NCBI GenBank assembly: GCA_030153605.1 | Contig: JASKLO010000001.1 | Location: forward strand, 1 to 64,000 | DNA length: 64,000 nucleotides | Direction: 5' to 3' | DNA from: Thermosipho sp. (in: thermotogales) | GTDB lineage: Bacteria > Thermotogota > Thermotogae > Thermotogales > Fervidobacteriaceae | Part shown: one piece after another, positions 34,015 through 46,122 of the stretch | Numbering within the stretch: position 1 is the first letter of the stretch | Layout: each line of letters starts with the position of its first letter | The notes under the pieces: model-generated | Databases searched by the model: none | What the model saw: only the letters and a program-made list of their open reading frames with translations | What the model was told of the DNA's origin: nothing | Translations under genes and position numbers: made by a program

Positions 34015-36782
34015 GTTATATAGTGGTAAAAGGTGCAAAAGTTCATAATTTAAAAAATATAACTGTTAAAATCCCTAAAAATACTTTAACAGTAATTACT
34101 GGTATGTCAGGCTCTGGAAAAAGCTCTCTTGCTCTTGATACAATATACGTCGAAGGCCAAAGAAGATACCTTGAAAGTCTTTCTTCATATGCGCGTCAAT
34201 TTATAGGTGAACTAAAAAAACCTGATGTTGAAAGTATAGAAGGGTTATCACCTTCAATTGCAATTGATCAAAAAAGTGTTTCTCATAACCCAAGATCCAC
34301 TATTGGTACTGTAACTGAAATATATGATTATTTGAGAGTCTTATATGCTCAGATTGGCACCCCATATTGCTATAAATGTGGTAGACCATTAGAATCGAAA
34401 AGCATAGATGAAATTGTAAGTGATATTTTTGAACAATTTAAAGGCAAAAAAATATACATAGAAGCTCCAATAGCTACAGAAAAAAAGGGAACATTCAAGG
34501 ATGTTTTTGAGAAATTCTTAAAAAAAGGATATCTAAGAATAGAAATTGATGGACAAACATACAGATTAGAAGAAGTGCCAGAATTAAATAAAAACGTCAG
34601 ACACAACATAAATCTTGTTATTGACAGATTAATTCTCAATGAAGATGAAGAAATAAAACATAGAATATTTGATTCAGTTGAACTTGCTCTCAAAGAAGGA
34701 AACGGTTTTGTTATTATAAAAGATATTGATAATAATGAAATTAAATTTTATTCTGAAAAAATGATGTGCCCTGTTTGTGGAATTTCCATGCCTGAAATAA
34801 ATCCTAAGCTATTTTCATTCAACAGCCCTTATGGTGCTTGTCCAAGATGCCATGGATTAGGTTTTACTCTTGAAGTAGACGAAAAGAAAGTTATTGATTA
34901 TGATAAACCCGTTCTTGAAGCAATAAATATTGGTCATAAAGAAAATGGATGGATACCAAGGAGAATTGCAAGAATAATCAATCAATATGGTGGCGATTTC
35001 AATACTCCTTTTAAAGAGCTTCCAGAAGAAACACAAGAGGCTATTCTTTATGGAACTTCTTATTTCGATGGTCTAGTCGAAATCTTGCGCCAAAGATATG
35101 ATGAATATACTTCAGAAGACACAAGACAATGGCTAGTTGATAAGTTTTTCGTCGAAAAACAATGTCATGAATGTGGGGGGCAAAGACTCCGAAAAGAAGC
35201 CTTAGCTGTTAAAATTGAAGGTTTGAATATAATGGAATTTACAAATTTGCCAATTTCAAAAGAATTGGAATTTGTAAAAAACTTAAAAACAACACTTTCG
35301 TCAAAAAAATTAGAAATTGTTAAAGAATTACTTGAGGAATTAGAAAAGAGATTACAATTTTTAAATGAAGTTGGCTTAGGATATCTAACACTTTCAAGAA
35401 CCGTTAAAACATTATCTGGTGGCGAAGCTCAAAGGATTCGTCTTGCAACACAAATTGGTTCAGGACTAACAGGTGTTACATATGTTTTAGATGAACCAAC
35501 TATTGGACTACACCAAAGTGACAATGATAGACTAATAAAAACTCTTAAAAAACTAAGAGATCTTGGAAACACAGTTATTGTAGTTGAACATGATGAAGAA
35601 GTTATTAGAAATGCTGATTATATAATTGATATAGGCCCTGCAGCTGGTGTAAATGGTGGTAAAGTAATTTATCAAGGCCCTGTTAATGAAATTGACAAAG
35701 TACTTGATAAATCAATTACTGCTCAATATTTAAAAGGCATTAAAAAAATTCCAGTTCCAAAATCTAGAAGAAAAGGTAATGGAAAATTTTTAACAATCAA
35801 AGGAGCTAGACACAATAATTTAAAAAATTTGAATGTTGAATTTCCATTAGGTACTTTTATTTGTATCACTGGTGTATCTGGTTCCGGAAAAAGTTCACTT
35901 GTAATAGATACTTTATATCCAGCTTTAATGAATAAATTTCACAAGTCTCATTTAGTTGAAGGTGAATATGATAGTATTGAAGGATTGGAATTCATTGATA
36001 AAGTTATTGCAATAGATCAGTCTCCAATAGGAAGAACACCTAGAAGTAACCCAGCTACCTATACAAAGGTCTTTGATGAAATTAGAAAACTTTTTGCTAT
36101 GACTCCCGAAGCTAAAGCTAGAGGATATACTCCTGGAAGATTTAGTTTTAATGTAAAAGGTGGTAGATGTGAACACTGTAAAGGGCAAGGGATTATTAAA
36201 GTTGAAATGTTATTTTTACCAGATGTCTATGTAGAATGTGAGGTTTGTAAAGGCAAAAGATTTAATAGTGAAACTTTAGAAGTTACATACAAAAATAAGA
36301 ATATTTCTGATATATTAGAAATGACAGTAGATGAGGCTCTTGAATTTTTCAAAAATATACCCTCAATCTATAATACACTTAAAGTTTTATCAGACGTTGG
36401 TTTAGGCTACATTAAACTTGGACAACCTGCAACAACTTTATCTGGTGGAGAAGCTCAACGTGTTAAATTAGCTTCTGAATTGAAAAAACGCTCAACAGGT
36501 AATACTTTATATATATTAGATGAACCCACAGTTGGTTTGCACTTTGAAGACGTTAAAAAACTTATCGATGTATTAAACAGATTAGTTGATAAAGGAAACA
36601 CTGTTATTGTTATTGAACATAATCTTGATGTTATTAAAAGCGCAGATTATATCATAGATCTTGGCCCAGTAGGTGGAGATGATGGTGGATTTATTGTTGC
36701 AAAAGGAACGCCAGAAGAAATAATAAAATCTAAAAGGTCTTTAACAGGAAAATACCTAAAAAAAATTTTATTGGAGGAATAA
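34011..36782 (+). CDS. uvrA: Excinuclease ABC subunit A
   Basis: A 923-residue DNA damage sensor of nucleotide excision repair with two ABC ATPase modules. Walker A motifs are [13 protein letters not shown] near residue 32 and [13 protein letters not shown] near 625; signatures are [12 protein letters not shown] near 470 and [12 protein letters not shown] near 813. Zinc motifs include CPVCG...CPRCHG in module one and CEHCKGQG...CEVCKGKR in module two. RBS GGGAG. Overlap with the kinase-like gene is ATGA; xer starts 1 nt after its stop. uvrB and uvrC are not in the window. Confidence 0.97.
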   Translation: MSYIVVKGAKVHNLKNITVKIPKNTLTVITGMSGSGKSSLALDTIYVEGQRRYLESLSSYARQFIGELKKPDVESIEGLSPSIAIDQKSVSHNPRSTIGTVTEIYDYLRVLYAQIGTPYCYKCGRPLESKSIDEIVSDIFEQFKGKKIYIEAPIATEKKGTFKDVFEKFLKKGYLRIEIDGQTYRLEEVPELNKNVRHNINLVIDRLILNEDEEIKHRIFDSVELALKEGNGFVIIKDIDNNEIKFYSEKMMCPVCGISMPEINPKLFSFNSPYGACPRCHGLGFTLEVDEKKVIDYDKPVLEAINIGHKENGWIPRRIARIINQYGGDFNTPFKELPEETQEAILYGTSYFDGLVEILRQRYDEYTSEDTRQWLVDKFFVEKQCHECGGQRLRKEALAVKIEGLNIMEFTNLPISKELEFVKNLKTTLSSKKLEIVKELLEELEKRLQFLNEVGLGYLTLSRTVKTLSGGEAQRIRLATQIGSGLTGVTYVLDEPTIGLHQSDNDRLIKTLKKLRDLGNTVIVVEHDEEVIRNADYIIDIGPAAGVNGGKVIYQGPVNEIDKVLDKSITAQYLKGIKKIPVPKSRRKGNGKFLTIKGARHNNLKNLNVEFPLGTFICITGVSGSGKSSLVIDTLYPALMNKFHKSHLVEGEYDSIEGLEFIDKVIAIDQSPIGRTPRSNPATYTKVFDEIRKLFAMTPEAKARGYTPGRFSFNVKGGRCEHCKGQGIIKVEMLFLPDVYVECEVCKGKRFNSETLEVTYKNKNISDILEMTVDEALEFFKNIPSIYNTLKVLSDVGLGYIKLGQPATTLSGGEAQRVKLASELKKRSTGNTLYILDEPTVGLHFEDVKKLIDVLNRLVDKGNTVIVIEHNLDVIKSADYIIDLGPVGGDDGGFIVAKGTPEEIIKSKRSLTGKYLKKILLEE

Positions 36783-36783
36783 C

Positions 36784-37635
36784 ATGGAAGAAATTCTTGA
36801 CAGTTTCAAAGAATATCTTGAACATGTAAGAAGGCATTCAGAAAATACTGTTAAAGCATACTTAAAGGATGTAAGAAAGTTACTTCAATTTTTGAAAAAA
36901 GATGTCAAAAATATTTCAAGAAAAGATATTGAAGAATTTTTGAAAGCTTTATCTAAAGGAGAATTAATAGGTATTAATCCTAGGGAAACTACTATCTCTA
37001 GATATATTTCTAGCCTTTCTACTTTCTTTAATTATCTTGAATTATCTGGCAATATTTCTTCAAATCCAATGGAAAGAATTAAACATCCACGTATCAGAAG
37101 AAAAATTCCGGATTTTTTAACCGAAGATGAGGTTAAAAATCTAATTGAATCATTTAATGAAGAAAATGAATTAAAACAAAAAACTGCTATTTCTTTACTT
37201 TATTTTGGAGGTCTTAGAATAAGTGAATTATGTAATATGAGAGTTTCTGATATTTCTTTTTTACCCCCATTCTTAAGAGTTGAAATGGGAAAAGGAAGAA
37301 AGGATAGACTTGTTCCACTACCAGAAAGAGTAGTACCTCTATTAAAAAAATATATAGAAACTTTTGAACCCAAAATTTATGTTTTTGAAAATGGTAAAAA
37401 ACATGTTCATCCTTCAACTGTGTTTAGATGGGTAAAAGAAGGTGTTAAGCGGGCAAATATTAAAAAAGATGTACATCCTCATACCTTACGTCATTCATAT
37501 GCCACCCACTTAATCAGAAGAGGTGTAAATATCAAAGTTGTTCAAGAGCTTTTAGGCCATACAAATCTTAGTACTACAAGCATTTATTTACATGTAGCTG
37601 ACCAGGAAAAATTTGATGCTGTAAGGAATTTATAA
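36784..37635 (+). CDS. xerC: Tyrosine recombinase of the Xer family
   Basis: A 283-residue site-specific recombinase, probably resolving chromosome dimers at dif. The SAM-like N-terminal domain (YLEHVRRHSENTVKAYLKDV) is followed by the catalytic domain with Arg in FGGLRISEL, Lys in MGKGRKDRLVPL, HTLRHSYATHL, and the nucleophile Tyr in NLSTTSIYLHV. Starts at ATG 36784 right after uvrA with RBS TTGGAGG. No dif-like site was recognised in the window. Single-Xer systems occur in this order, so the C/D label is uncertain. Confidence 0.9.
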   Translation: MEEILDSFKEYLEHVRRHSENTVKAYLKDVRKLLQFLKKDVKNISRKDIEEFLKALSKGELIGINPRETTISRYISSLSTFFNYLELSGNISSNPMERIKHPRIRRKIPDFLTEDEVKNLIESFNEENELKQKTAISLLYFGGLRISELCNMRVSDISFLPPFLRVEMGKGRKDRLVPLPERVVPLLKKYIETFEPKIYVFENGKKHVHPSTVFRWVKEGVKRANIKKDVHPHTLRHSYATHLIRRGVNIKVVQELLGHTNLSTTSIYLHVADQEKFDAVRNL

Positions 37636-37644
37636 GGATATAAT

Positions 37645-37688
37645 ATAGAAAACTGCCCCCTATTTCTTAAAATGGGGGCAGTTTTTTT
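37645..37688. terminator. Bidirectional terminator between xer and enolase
   Basis: AAAACTGCCCCC and GGGGGCAGTTTT form a 12-bp stem with a 13-nt loop. T7 follows on the plus strand, and TTTTC on the minus strand, so it serves both convergent genes. Confidence 0.88.
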
Positions 37689-37700
37689 ATCTGTATAATT

Positions 37701-39011
<1,311 letters not shown>

Positions 39012-39067
39012 TTATATTCACATTTATTTTACACCATTTATGTTTCAAATATTATATCTTTTGTTTA

Positions 39068-39097
39068 CAAAATAAAACCCCGCCATAAGGCGGGGTT
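39068..39097 (-). terminator. Terminator of the toga protein operon
   Basis: Minus strand AACCCCGCC, loop TTAT, GGCGGGGTT, then TTATTTTG: a perfect 9-bp G+C-rich stem about 25 nt after the stop of the barrel protein. Confidence 0.9.
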
Positions 39098-39121
39098 AAT
39101 TTAAATTTTATTATTTCAATA

Positions 39122-40531
39122 TTAGAAGCTTGTACTCCATGCAAGTTTGAGGTACCATTGTGCATCTGTATCATTGATATCGAGTGCTCCATCTCCATCT
39201 TTATCATAAAGTGTTCCGTAGAATGCACTAAATGTTGTATTTGCATCAATTGTGTAGGTAAGTCCTGCATTGTATCCAAATACTCCACCTGCATATTTAA
39301 CTGCACCAGTTAATACTAATTCTTCAAGTGGTGTTACTGATACGTCTAATGTTGCTACAACGTCTGTTGCATTTGAAACATCTTCCCAGTAAAGTTCAGC
39401 TGAACCTTCAACCATATCAACTGCAAAATCAGCTGTTAAATCAAGTTCGATTGCTGATGGTGCTCCAACAAGGTCAGCCCATACTGCACTTAAACCAAGA
39501 TTGAACATATCAGCTTCATAACCTGCATGTACTTCTGCTTCAATTGCTGTTGCTGCTCCAACAACATCTGCCCATGAAACTGACATTCCTGCGCTAAAGC
39601 TATTTGCATATTCAACACCAAAGCTAACTGGAACTGTAAAGTTAGTTGCTGCTGTAAGATCAGAAATTACAAATCCTAAGCTTCCGTTTACAGAAACTTC
39701 ATCTGTTACATTATAATCTGCTGAAACTGTAACATCAAATGATTTACCTGTTGTTGCATCGTCACCTTTGTAGGTAAGTAAATTAACATTTTCAAACCAT
39801 TTGAAGTTTTGTGTTAATGTTACGAAATCAAAAGTTCCAGTAAATCCTTCTTTTACACCATATACTGGAGATGCTGCCATTGCTACAACACCTTCAAGTG
39901 CTACTGTACCAAAATCAAGTTCTAAACTTGTATCGGCATAAACACCAAATTCCAAAGTGTTTGTTGAAGGATCGGTTCCTTCTGCATCATATACTGCTGC
40001 TGCAAGGTTTACACCAGCTACACTATATTTTACACCAAGAAAATCATCAAACCATGCATGTCCTGTTGCATCACCGGTGGTGTAATCAACTTCTGGTACA
40101 ACATCCATGAAAACTACTTCTAAACCTTCAACAGCTTTTACGTTTACATCAACGTAATCTGTTGCTGGAACAACTGGTGTATCAGGTACACCATCTGAAT
40201 TTGTATCAGTTAATCCACCAAAGAATTTGTTGAATCCTACTGCTCCTGGAGCATACTTAAGTCCAAAGTAATCATTTTCAAATGTTAAACTGTTAAAGCC
40301 CGATGTGCCTGCTATAAAATCAAACCAAAAGCTTACACCCATTTGTGTATCTCCTGTTGGTGATACAGACAAACTAAAGTCACTTAAACCTCCATCAACG
40401 TCAATACCTTTTTCGTCAACACCCAATGTAAAATATGCCGAACCTGACCAACTTACTTCGGGTGTTGCAGTAACAGCAAACAATGCCGAAAAAACAAACA
40501 ATGCTAAAACTACTGCTAATAATTTCTTCAT
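39122..40531 (-). CDS. Outer membrane (toga) beta-barrel protein, Omp-beta-like
   Basis: A 469-residue secreted protein with an 18-19 residue signal peptide (MKKLLAVVLALFVFSALFA), then alternating hydrophobic and polar beta-strands throughout. Two near-copies of a strand-turn unit appear (SWADVVGAATAIE and VWADLVGAPSAIE). It ends W-Y-L-K-L-A-W-S-T-S-F, with the terminal Phe expected of barrels inserted by the BAM machinery. It follows the SLH/coiled-coil protein with a 38-nt gap and no terminator, the pairing known for Thermotoga Omp-alpha and Omp-beta. A porin-like role in the toga is inferred. Confidence 0.82.
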   Translation of the reverse strand: MKKLLAVVLALFVFSALFAVTATPEVSWSGSAYFTLGVDEKGIDVDGGLSDFSLSVSPTGDTQMGVSFWFDFIAGTSGFNSLTFENDYFGLKYAPGAVGFNKFFGGLTDTNSDGVPDTPVVPATDYVDVNVKAVEGLEVVFMDVVPEVDYTTGDATGHAWFDDFLGVKYSVAGVNLAAAVYDAEGTDPSTNTLEFGVYADTSLELDFGTVALEGVVAMAASPVYGVKEGFTGTFDFVTLTQNFKWFENVNLLTYKGDDATTGKSFDVTVSADYNVTDEVSVNGSLGFVISDLTAATNFTVPVSFGVEYANSFSAGMSVSWADVVGAATAIEAEVHAGYEADMFNLGLSAVWADLVGAPSAIELDLTADFAVDMVEGSAELYWEDVSNATDVVATLDVSVTPLEELVLTGAVKYAGGVFGYNAGLTYTIDANTTFSAFYGTLYDKDGDGALDINDTDAQWYLKLAWSTSF

Positions 40532-40569
40532 ACTAATACCTCCCTCTTTTTAATAAAGTTGATTTTATT

Positions 40570-41631
40570 TTATATTATACCAAACGCTTTTAATAAAGCA
40601 ACTATTGATAATCCTACACCTGTTACTCCAAGTAACAATCCAAATGTTGATTTTGTCTTTACTGAATTTACTTCATTTGCTAATGCTTCAACTTCTTCTT
40701 TATCAGCCTTTGTTTCTATATTAGCGTTGATTCCTTCAACATCCTTTTCAACATTTTCAATTCTCTTTCTTAATGAATATTCAAATTCTCCAAGTTTCAT
40801 AGCTAAACCATTTAATGTATCAACATTAAATTCAGCCATTTCTTTAACTTCATCTATGTTTTTGCTTATACTGTTTACTTTTACATTTATATACTTCATG
40901 AGTTTAACTTCTAAGTTCTTTATATTTGTTGAATTTTGGTAAACAAGGTCTCTTAATACTGGTAAACCATCATTTACTGTAGATTCAATATTCAATACCT
41001 TTCCTTTTAATTCATTTACTTTTTCATCAGCATAAGCTTTTACGTTTTCTTCAGAAAGGTTAATCTTTTTATACAAGAATTCAATTTGTCCATTAACATT
41101 GGCTAAAGAATCGTTTAATGATTTTTCTAATGCTTCAATGGAAAGGTTAACTTTACCAAGATCTTTCTTTAATTTTCCAGAAATATCATAAAGTGCTGTG
41201 ATATCTCCTTCATGTACATCAACTGTTACTTTTAAGCTTTCAACCATTGCTAATGTTTTTGAAAATTCTTCAAGCTTTGCATTTAATTCATCCAATTTGT
41301 CTGAGTTTCCCTTTACTACCTTATAAAGCGAACTAATTTGATCTTTATTTGTGTTTATAAGTTTCAAGGAATTTAAGTATCTGTTCTTAATTACTTCACC
41401 TAAATCAAGTTCAATCTTTTCCATAAGTCTTGAAAGTAAAACAGCAGCCTCATAACGAGTAACGCTTGATGCACCCCTAAATGTCCCATCAGGATAACCT
41501 GTAATTATACCAGCATTAACTAATGCCTCAACTGATTCGTATGCCCAATGATCTGTTGGAACGTCCTTTAATTGGGCAAATGCAAATGCTGAAACTAAAA
41601 TAGCAATGATAATAACAAAATACTTTTTCAT
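40570..41631 (-). CDS. Toga anchor protein with SLH domain and long coiled coil (Omp-alpha-like)
   Basis: A 353-residue protein: signal peptide (residues 1-19), one SLH domain (KDVPTDHWAYESVEALVNAG to SSVTRYEAAVLLSRL), a long heptad-rich coiled coil (about 70-325), and a C-terminal hydrophobic anchor (FGLLLGVTGVGLSIVALLKAF). This is the architecture of Thermotoga Omp-alpha, which spans the periplasm and ties the toga to the cell. Start is ATG 41631 behind GGGAGG; an in-frame ATG 51 nt upstream has no RBS. A good promoter lies at 41687-41716. Confidence 0.88.
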   Translation of the reverse strand: MKKYFVIIIAILVSAFAFAQLKDVPTDHWAYESVEALVNAGIITGYPDGTFRGASSVTRYEAAVLLSRLMEKIELDLGEVIKNRYLNSLKLINTNKDQISSLYKVVKGNSDKLDELNAKLEEFSKTLAMVESLKVTVDVHEGDITALYDISGKLKKDLGKVNLSIEALEKSLNDSLANVNGQIEFLYKKINLSEENVKAYADEKVNELKGKVLNIESTVNDGLPVLRDLVYQNSTNIKNLEVKLMKYINVKVNSISKNIDEVKEMAEFNVDTLNGLAMKLGEFEYSLRKRIENVEKDVEGINANIETKADKEEVEALANEVNSVKTKSTFGLLLGVTGVGLSIVALLKAFGII

Positions 41632-41686
41632 ACAAAATACCTCCCTTCCTGATTTGTGTTCCCTTAAAAAATCCACATACATTTTT

Positions 41687-41716
41687 ATTATATCATTTTT
41701 TGTAAACTCATTTCAA
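41687..41716 (-). promoter_or_regulatory. Promoter of the toga protein operon
   Basis: Minus strand TTGAAA (-35) and TATAAT (-10) with an 18-bp spacer. No terminator is seen between tyrS and this promoter, so read-through from tyrS may add to it. Confidence 0.7.
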
Positions 41717-41734
41717 GTGTTTTTTCAAATTTTC

Positions 41735-42940
41735 TTAACTTTTTGCCTTGATTTTATAAAACTTTCTTTTGCCAACCCTTATTAAATGTTCATTTTCGAT
41801 TTTTACATTATCTTTAAAATTGCTAACTCTTTGGCCGTCGAAATAGACTCCACCTTGCATAACTGTTCTTTTAATTTCGCTTCTACTTGGTAAAATTTTT
41901 AATTTTTCTATTAAATCAACTATATTATAAACACCAGCTGCCAAACTAATCTCTGGCATTTCATCGGGAATCTCTTTTTTTCTAAAAACTTTTATAAAGT
42001 TTTCTTCAGCTTTTTTTGCTAAATCTTCATTATAGAAGAATGAAACAATCTCACGAGCTAATCTCATTTTAACATCTCTAGGGTTTATTTTACCACAAGA
42101 CATTTCTTTTTCAAAATTTTCTATTTCTTCTTCTGGAATATCTGTAAGTAATCTCATATATTTTGTGATTAAACTATCAGGAATCGACATTATTTTACCA
42201 TACATTTCGTTAGGATCGTCATTAAAAGCAACATAATTACCATAACTTTTGCTCATTTTAAGTTTTCCATCTGTTCCTTCAATTATAGGCATTGTAATTA
42301 CAACTTGAGGTTTTTGACCATATTCTTCCTGAATTTTCCTTCCAACAAGCAAATTAAATAGCTGATCTGTGCCGCCTAATTCAACATCTGCCTCAATTGC
42401 AACTGAATCGTAAGCCTGAGCAAGGGGATATAAAAATTCCGATATACTAATTGGAACACCTTCTTTTAGTCTTTTTGCAAAATCATCTCTTTCGAGCATT
42501 CTTGCAACGGTATATTTCCCGGCTAGAGAAATGACATCTGCAAAAGTCATTTTACCGAGCCATTCATCGTTAAATCTAATTTCTGTTTTTTCTTTATCAA
42601 GAATTTTAAATGCCTGCTCAGCATAAGATTTGGCGTTTGCTTTAACTTCCTCTTCGGAAAGCATGGGGCGAGTAGAATTTCTACCGGAAGGATCACCTAT
42701 TCGAGCCGTAAAATCACCAATTATTAAAATAACATGATGACCTAAATCCTGGAATTCCTTTAATTTTCTTAAAACAACAGCATGTCCTAAATGAAGATCT
42801 GGTCTAGAAGGATCAACACCTAATTTTATTCTCAGAGCTCTTTTTTCTTTTAGTTTTTCTAAGAGCTCACTTTCTGAAACAAGGTCAACAACATTCCTTT
42901 TTAATATTTGCAATTGTTTTTCTGGATCTAAAAAACTCAA
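41735..42940 (-). CDS. tyrS: Tyrosyl-tRNA synthetase
   Basis: A 401-residue class I synthetase of the TyrRS type found in Thermotoga and proteobacterial TyrZ. It has the HIGH-like HLGHAVVL near residue 53, [25 protein letters not shown], the KMSKS signature near 230, and a C-terminal S4 RNA-binding domain ([21 protein letters not shown] in part). The start is unclear: TTG 42940 fits GGGGTGG at 7 nt spacing, while GTG codons at 42946 and 42949 overlap the RBS. It follows secG by about 20 nt. Confidence 0.95.
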   Translation of the reverse strand: MSFLDPEKQLQILKRNVVDLVSESELLEKLKEKRALRIKLGVDPSRPDLHLGHAVVLRKLKEFQDLGHHVILIIGDFTARIGDPSGRNSTRPMLSEEEVKANAKSYAEQAFKILDKEKTEIRFNDEWLGKMTFADVISLAGKYTVARMLERDDFAKRLKEGVPISISEFLYPLAQAYDSVAIEADVELGGTDQLFNLLVGRKIQEEYGQKPQVVITMPIIEGTDGKLKMSKSYGNYVAFNDDPNEMYGKIMSIPDSLITKYMRLLTDIPEEEIENFEKEMSCGKINPRDVKMRLAREIVSFFYNEDLAKKAEENFIKVFRKKEIPDEMPEISLAAGVYNIVDLIEKLKILPSRSEIKRTVMQGGVYFDGQRVSNFKDNVKIENEHLIRVGKRKFYKIKAKS

Positions 42941-42961
42941 ATACACCACCCCAAAAATTCT

Positions 42962-43192
42962 TTATCTTGAAATAAAGAAAGAAGTTAAAATACTTGATAC
43001 AAAGAACAATACGCCAAACAATACAGTAATTTTACCTTCTTTGTCAAGACCTTTTTCTCTTCCAAAAACAGTATTCATAGCACCTGAACCAAAAGCTCCT
43101 CCAAGTTCAGCAAATTTTCCCATTTGTTTTAAAGATAAATAAATCAATGCAGCAGAAATAATTGAATGAATTATTAACATAACCTTTGCCAT
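42962..43192 (-). CDS. secG: Protein translocase subunit SecG
   Basis: A 76-residue membrane protein with two helices (IIHSIISAALIYLSL and ITVLFGVLFFVSSILTSFF). The SecG linker has AFGSGAMNTVFGREKG. It assists protein export through SecYE. Start is ATG 43192 behind GGAGGTGTAGAA; the in-frame upstream ATG is part of the leader. Cotranscribed with tyrS. Confidence 0.9.
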   Translation of the reverse strand: MAKVMLIIHSIISAALIYLSLKQMGKFAELGGAFGSGAMNTVFGREKGLDKEGKITVLFGVLFFVSSILTSFFISR

Positions 43193-43263
43193 TTCTACAC
43201 CTCCATGCTTCATTTTTCAAAAGGTATTATAACACAATTAAACTTACTTAGCAAACATTTATT

Positions 43264-45048
43264 CTATTTTTTCACAATGTTTTTAACTTTATATATTTGA
43301 CATACTCCGCAATAAGTACAACTATTCCATCTACAATCTAAAGAACTTTCGCTTTTAAAGTATTTTTGATATTCACTCCACAAATATGCTTTTGTAACTC
43401 CTGAATCAATATGATCCCATGGAAAATCTGAATTAAAATCATATGGTCCTTGATATTCTTTTAAATTTATTCCACTTTCCAAAAATGCATTATTCCAATC
43501 TTCAAAACTGAAAAATTCGTTCCAATCATCAAAAAACGACTTTTTATATTTTCTCAGAAGAACTTCAAATATTTTTCTATCTCCTCTTGATAAAATTCCT
43601 TCTATAAAACTTTTTTTACCATCACTTATATCTATTCTTGCATATTTTTTATATGGTTTTAAAACCTCGCTAACAAAATCCACATATTCATAAGACTGTA
43701 ATTTAGCAAATTGAAAAGCGCTATGTGGTTTTGGGACAAGCAAATTAATCGACGCTGTAATATTTTTAAACCTTAATTTTTTTATTTCTTTAAGAAGTTC
43801 ACCAATTTCACGAATATCATTTTCTTTTTCATCAGGAAAGCCAACCATAAAATAAAGCTTTATCCTATTCCAACCAGCATTTCTTGCATTTAAAGCACTT
43901 TCATAAATTTCTTCAAAACTTATATTTTTATTAATTTTATTTCTCATTAGTTGTGAACCCGCTTCTGGTGCTAAAGTTATACCTGTTTTTCTTACTGAAG
44001 CAATATTCGATGCAATTTCAACATTAAATGCATCAACTCTTGTAGAAGGAACAGAAATAGATACACGAAATTGTTTTGAAAAAGGCAAAAGACCTTCTAC
44101 AATTTTAACTATTGAGCTGTGATCCATAGCTGATAAAGAAAGTAACGAAATTTCTTCATAACCAGTTTCTTCGATCATATTAATTGCAGAATTTATGACA
44201 TTCTTTGCACTTCTTTCTCTAACAGGCCTGTAAATATATCCTGCTTGACAAAATCTACAACCCCTTGTACATCCTCGACTAATCTCAACTACGGCTCTAT
44301 CATGGATACTCTCTACATTAGGTAAAATTTTCTTAATTGGAATTAAACCTTCCTCTAAATCTTCTATAATATTTCTTCGAATAATTTTAGGAACATTATT
44401 AATTGGAACAATTTTTTTACCATTTTGCTCATAAAAAATGGGAACGTAAATTCCATTTAATTTACTCACTTCTTTTAATCTTTCCAATCTCTTTTCACCT
44501 TTTGATTCAATTAGCAAACTAATCAATTTTTCAAGATTTTTTTCCCCATCACCAATAAAAATAATATCAAAGGCTTGTGAAATAGGTTCAAGATTATAAA
44601 CAACTGGACCCCCGCCAATTATTAAAGGATCACTTTCATTTCTATCTGCTGCTCGAAGAGGAATTTGAGAAAGTTCAAGAAGTTTTAAAACATTGGTATA
44701 AGCTAATTCATACTCCAAAGATATACCTATTGCATCTAAAAATTTAAGCGGAGTTTTCGTTTCTAAAGTAAAAAGAGGTATTTTTCTTTCTTCCATTAGT
44801 TCAATCATATCAACCCATGGTAAATAAACTCTTTCTGCATAAACATTTTCCATAGAATTCAGAAGATGATATAGAATTTCTAAACCATAATGAGACATAC
44901 CTATTTCATATATATCTGGAAATGCTAATGCAATCCTAAATTTTCCCGCTGGATCTTTATAAATCGAATTATACTCATAGCCAATATACCTTGCAGGCTT
45001 TTGAACTTTTAAACCATCTTCACTTAAAAACTTCAAAATATTATCCAT
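43264..45048 (-). CDS. B12-binding/radical SAM protein (TIGR03960-like)
   Basis: A 594-residue radical SAM protein. The cluster ligands are C-x3-C-x2-C in RGCTRGCRFCQAGY near residue 257. The N-terminal 200 residues look like a degenerate B12-binding (Rossmann) domain (ALAFPDIYEIGMSHYGLEIL, GGGPVVYNLEPI). SAM-binding glycine-rich and GFPDEKENDI motifs follow. The C-terminus has another Cys cluster (CRWNSCTYCGVCQ), which may hold a second Fe-S centre. It groups with the TIGR03960 family, usually beside a DUF2344 protein that is not seen here. Substrate unknown. RBS GGAGG. Confidence 0.85.
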   Translation of the reverse strand: MDNILKFLSEDGLKVQKPARYIGYEYNSIYKDPAGKFRIALAFPDIYEIGMSHYGLEILYHLLNSMENVYAERVYLPWVDMIELMEERKIPLFTLETKTPLKFLDAIGISLEYELAYTNVLKLLELSQIPLRAADRNESDPLIIGGGPVVYNLEPISQAFDIIFIGDGEKNLEKLISLLIESKGEKRLERLKEVSKLNGIYVPIFYEQNGKKIVPINNVPKIIRRNIIEDLEEGLIPIKKILPNVESIHDRAVVEISRGCTRGCRFCQAGYIYRPVRERSAKNVINSAINMIEETGYEEISLLSLSAMDHSSIVKIVEGLLPFSKQFRVSISVPSTRVDAFNVEIASNIASVRKTGITLAPEAGSQLMRNKINKNISFEEIYESALNARNAGWNRIKLYFMVGFPDEKENDIREIGELLKEIKKLRFKNITASINLLVPKPHSAFQFAKLQSYEYVDFVSEVLKPYKKYARIDISDGKKSFIEGILSRGDRKIFEVLLRKYKKSFFDDWNEFFSFEDWNNAFLESGINLKEYQGPYDFNSDFPWDHIDSGVTKAYLWSEYQKYFKSESSLDCRWNSCTYCGVCQIYKVKNIVKK

Positions 45049-45057
45049 AGAAACCTC

Positions 45058-46122
45058 CTAATAAAACATGTAATACCAAACCCAAATGCCACTATTTTGA
45101 AATCTTATTTTTTTCGTTGATTTTCTACCGACCTTTTTCTCAAATTTACTATCTGGTGAAAGAATATAAACATTAGCTTTGGGGAATTTTTGAAAAATTT
45201 TAGAAAAATCAATATTAGATTTTATTCTTTCTCCATATGGAGGATTAGTTATTATGTATAATCTATTATTATTTCCTTGAAGATCCTCAAAATCTTTCAT
45301 TTTAAACTCTATAAACTCTAGATTAAGCTTTTTCGAAATCTCCTTTGCAACATCTAAAACCTTATTATCCCTATCAAAACCAATGATCTTTGGTTGAAAA
45401 AAGTTATTTTTATAAGAATTAGAAACGTTTTTCCGCTCTAAAAGCCAGTAATTACGCAAAAATTTCCAATTTTCCGATATAAAATCTCTATTTAAACCTG
45501 GTGGAATACCTAAAACCATCAAAGCAGATTCAAAAAGTATTGTTCCACTACCGCAAAATGGATCTATTAACGGTAAATCGCCTTTCCATCTAGATAATAA
45601 AACCATTGCTGCTGCTATTGTTTCTCTTAAAGGAGCTTTTGAGGTTTTTATTCGATAACCTCTTTTACTTAAAGCTTTCGGACCAGTAGTATCCAATAAA
45701 ACTAGTAAATTATCGTTTTTTATAATTAACCTTACTGGATATACATTTTCATCAGACTTTTTCTTGATCCTCTTATTTATAGCTGCTGAAGCTACAGAAA
45801 TAATTGCTCCTTTAGCTGAAAGCTGAGAATTTCTGGTACTTACATTACTTATTAAAACTTTACCATTATCTATAAAACGTTCCCATTCAATTTCATAAAT
45901 TGCTTCAAAAAGCTCATCAAAATTTTTTACTTTTTTCTCATTTAATATTACATAAACTCTTTCAGCAGTTCTAAGCCAAAGGTTTAACTTTGGGATATCC
46001 TTTAATTCGGCTTTAATAGCAATTCTTCCAGCAGTTGAATTTATAATTTTAAAACCCATTCTTTTTACTTCTAATGAAGTAGCTGCTTCTAAACCTGTTG
46101 TACATGTTAAAAGCAATTTCAT
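45058..46122 (-). CDS. THUMP-domain RNA methyltransferase (RlmL N-terminal/Trm14 type)
   Basis: A 354-residue SAM-dependent RNA N2-guanine methyltransferase. It has an N-terminal ferredoxin-like/THUMP domain (residues 1-155), the UPF0020 motif [15 protein letters not shown] near 190 and the catalytic TNPPYGERI near 283. RlmL (23S rRNA G2445) or a tRNA target are both possible. ATG 46122 overlaps the DUF190 gene by 4 nt (ATGA). Confidence 0.85.
   Translation of the reverse strand: MKLLLTCTTGLEAATSLEVKRMGFKIINSTAGRIAIKAELKDIPKLNLWLRTAERVYVILNEKKVKNFDELFEAIYEIEWERFIDNGKVLISNVSTRNSQLSAKGAIISVASAAINKRIKKKSDENVYPVRLIIKNDNLLVLLDTTGPKALSKRGYRIKTSKAPLRETIAAAMVLLSRWKGDLPLIDPFCGSGTILFESALMVLGIPPGLNRDFISENWKFLRNYWLLERKNVSNSYKNNFFQPKIIGFDRDNKVLDVAKEISKKLNLEFIEFKMKDFEDLQGNNNRLYIITNPPYGERIKSNIDFSKIFQKFPKANVYILSPDSKFEKKVGRKSTKKIRFQNSGIWVWYYMFY

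Noticed and set aside
39122-40531. Repeats in the toga barrel gene as a mobile element or microsatellite
   Set aside because: The similarity is at protein level between strand-turn units (WADVVGAATAIE and WADLVGAPSAIE), not DNA repeats.
40559-40942. A 127-codon plus-strand frame opposite the toga anchor gene
   Set aside because: Arises from the coiled-coil gene on the other strand; serine/threonine-rich artefact.
41632-41682. 17-residue upstream extension of the toga anchor protein
   Set aside because: It would bury the signal peptide; ATG 41631 has GGGAGG at the right distance.
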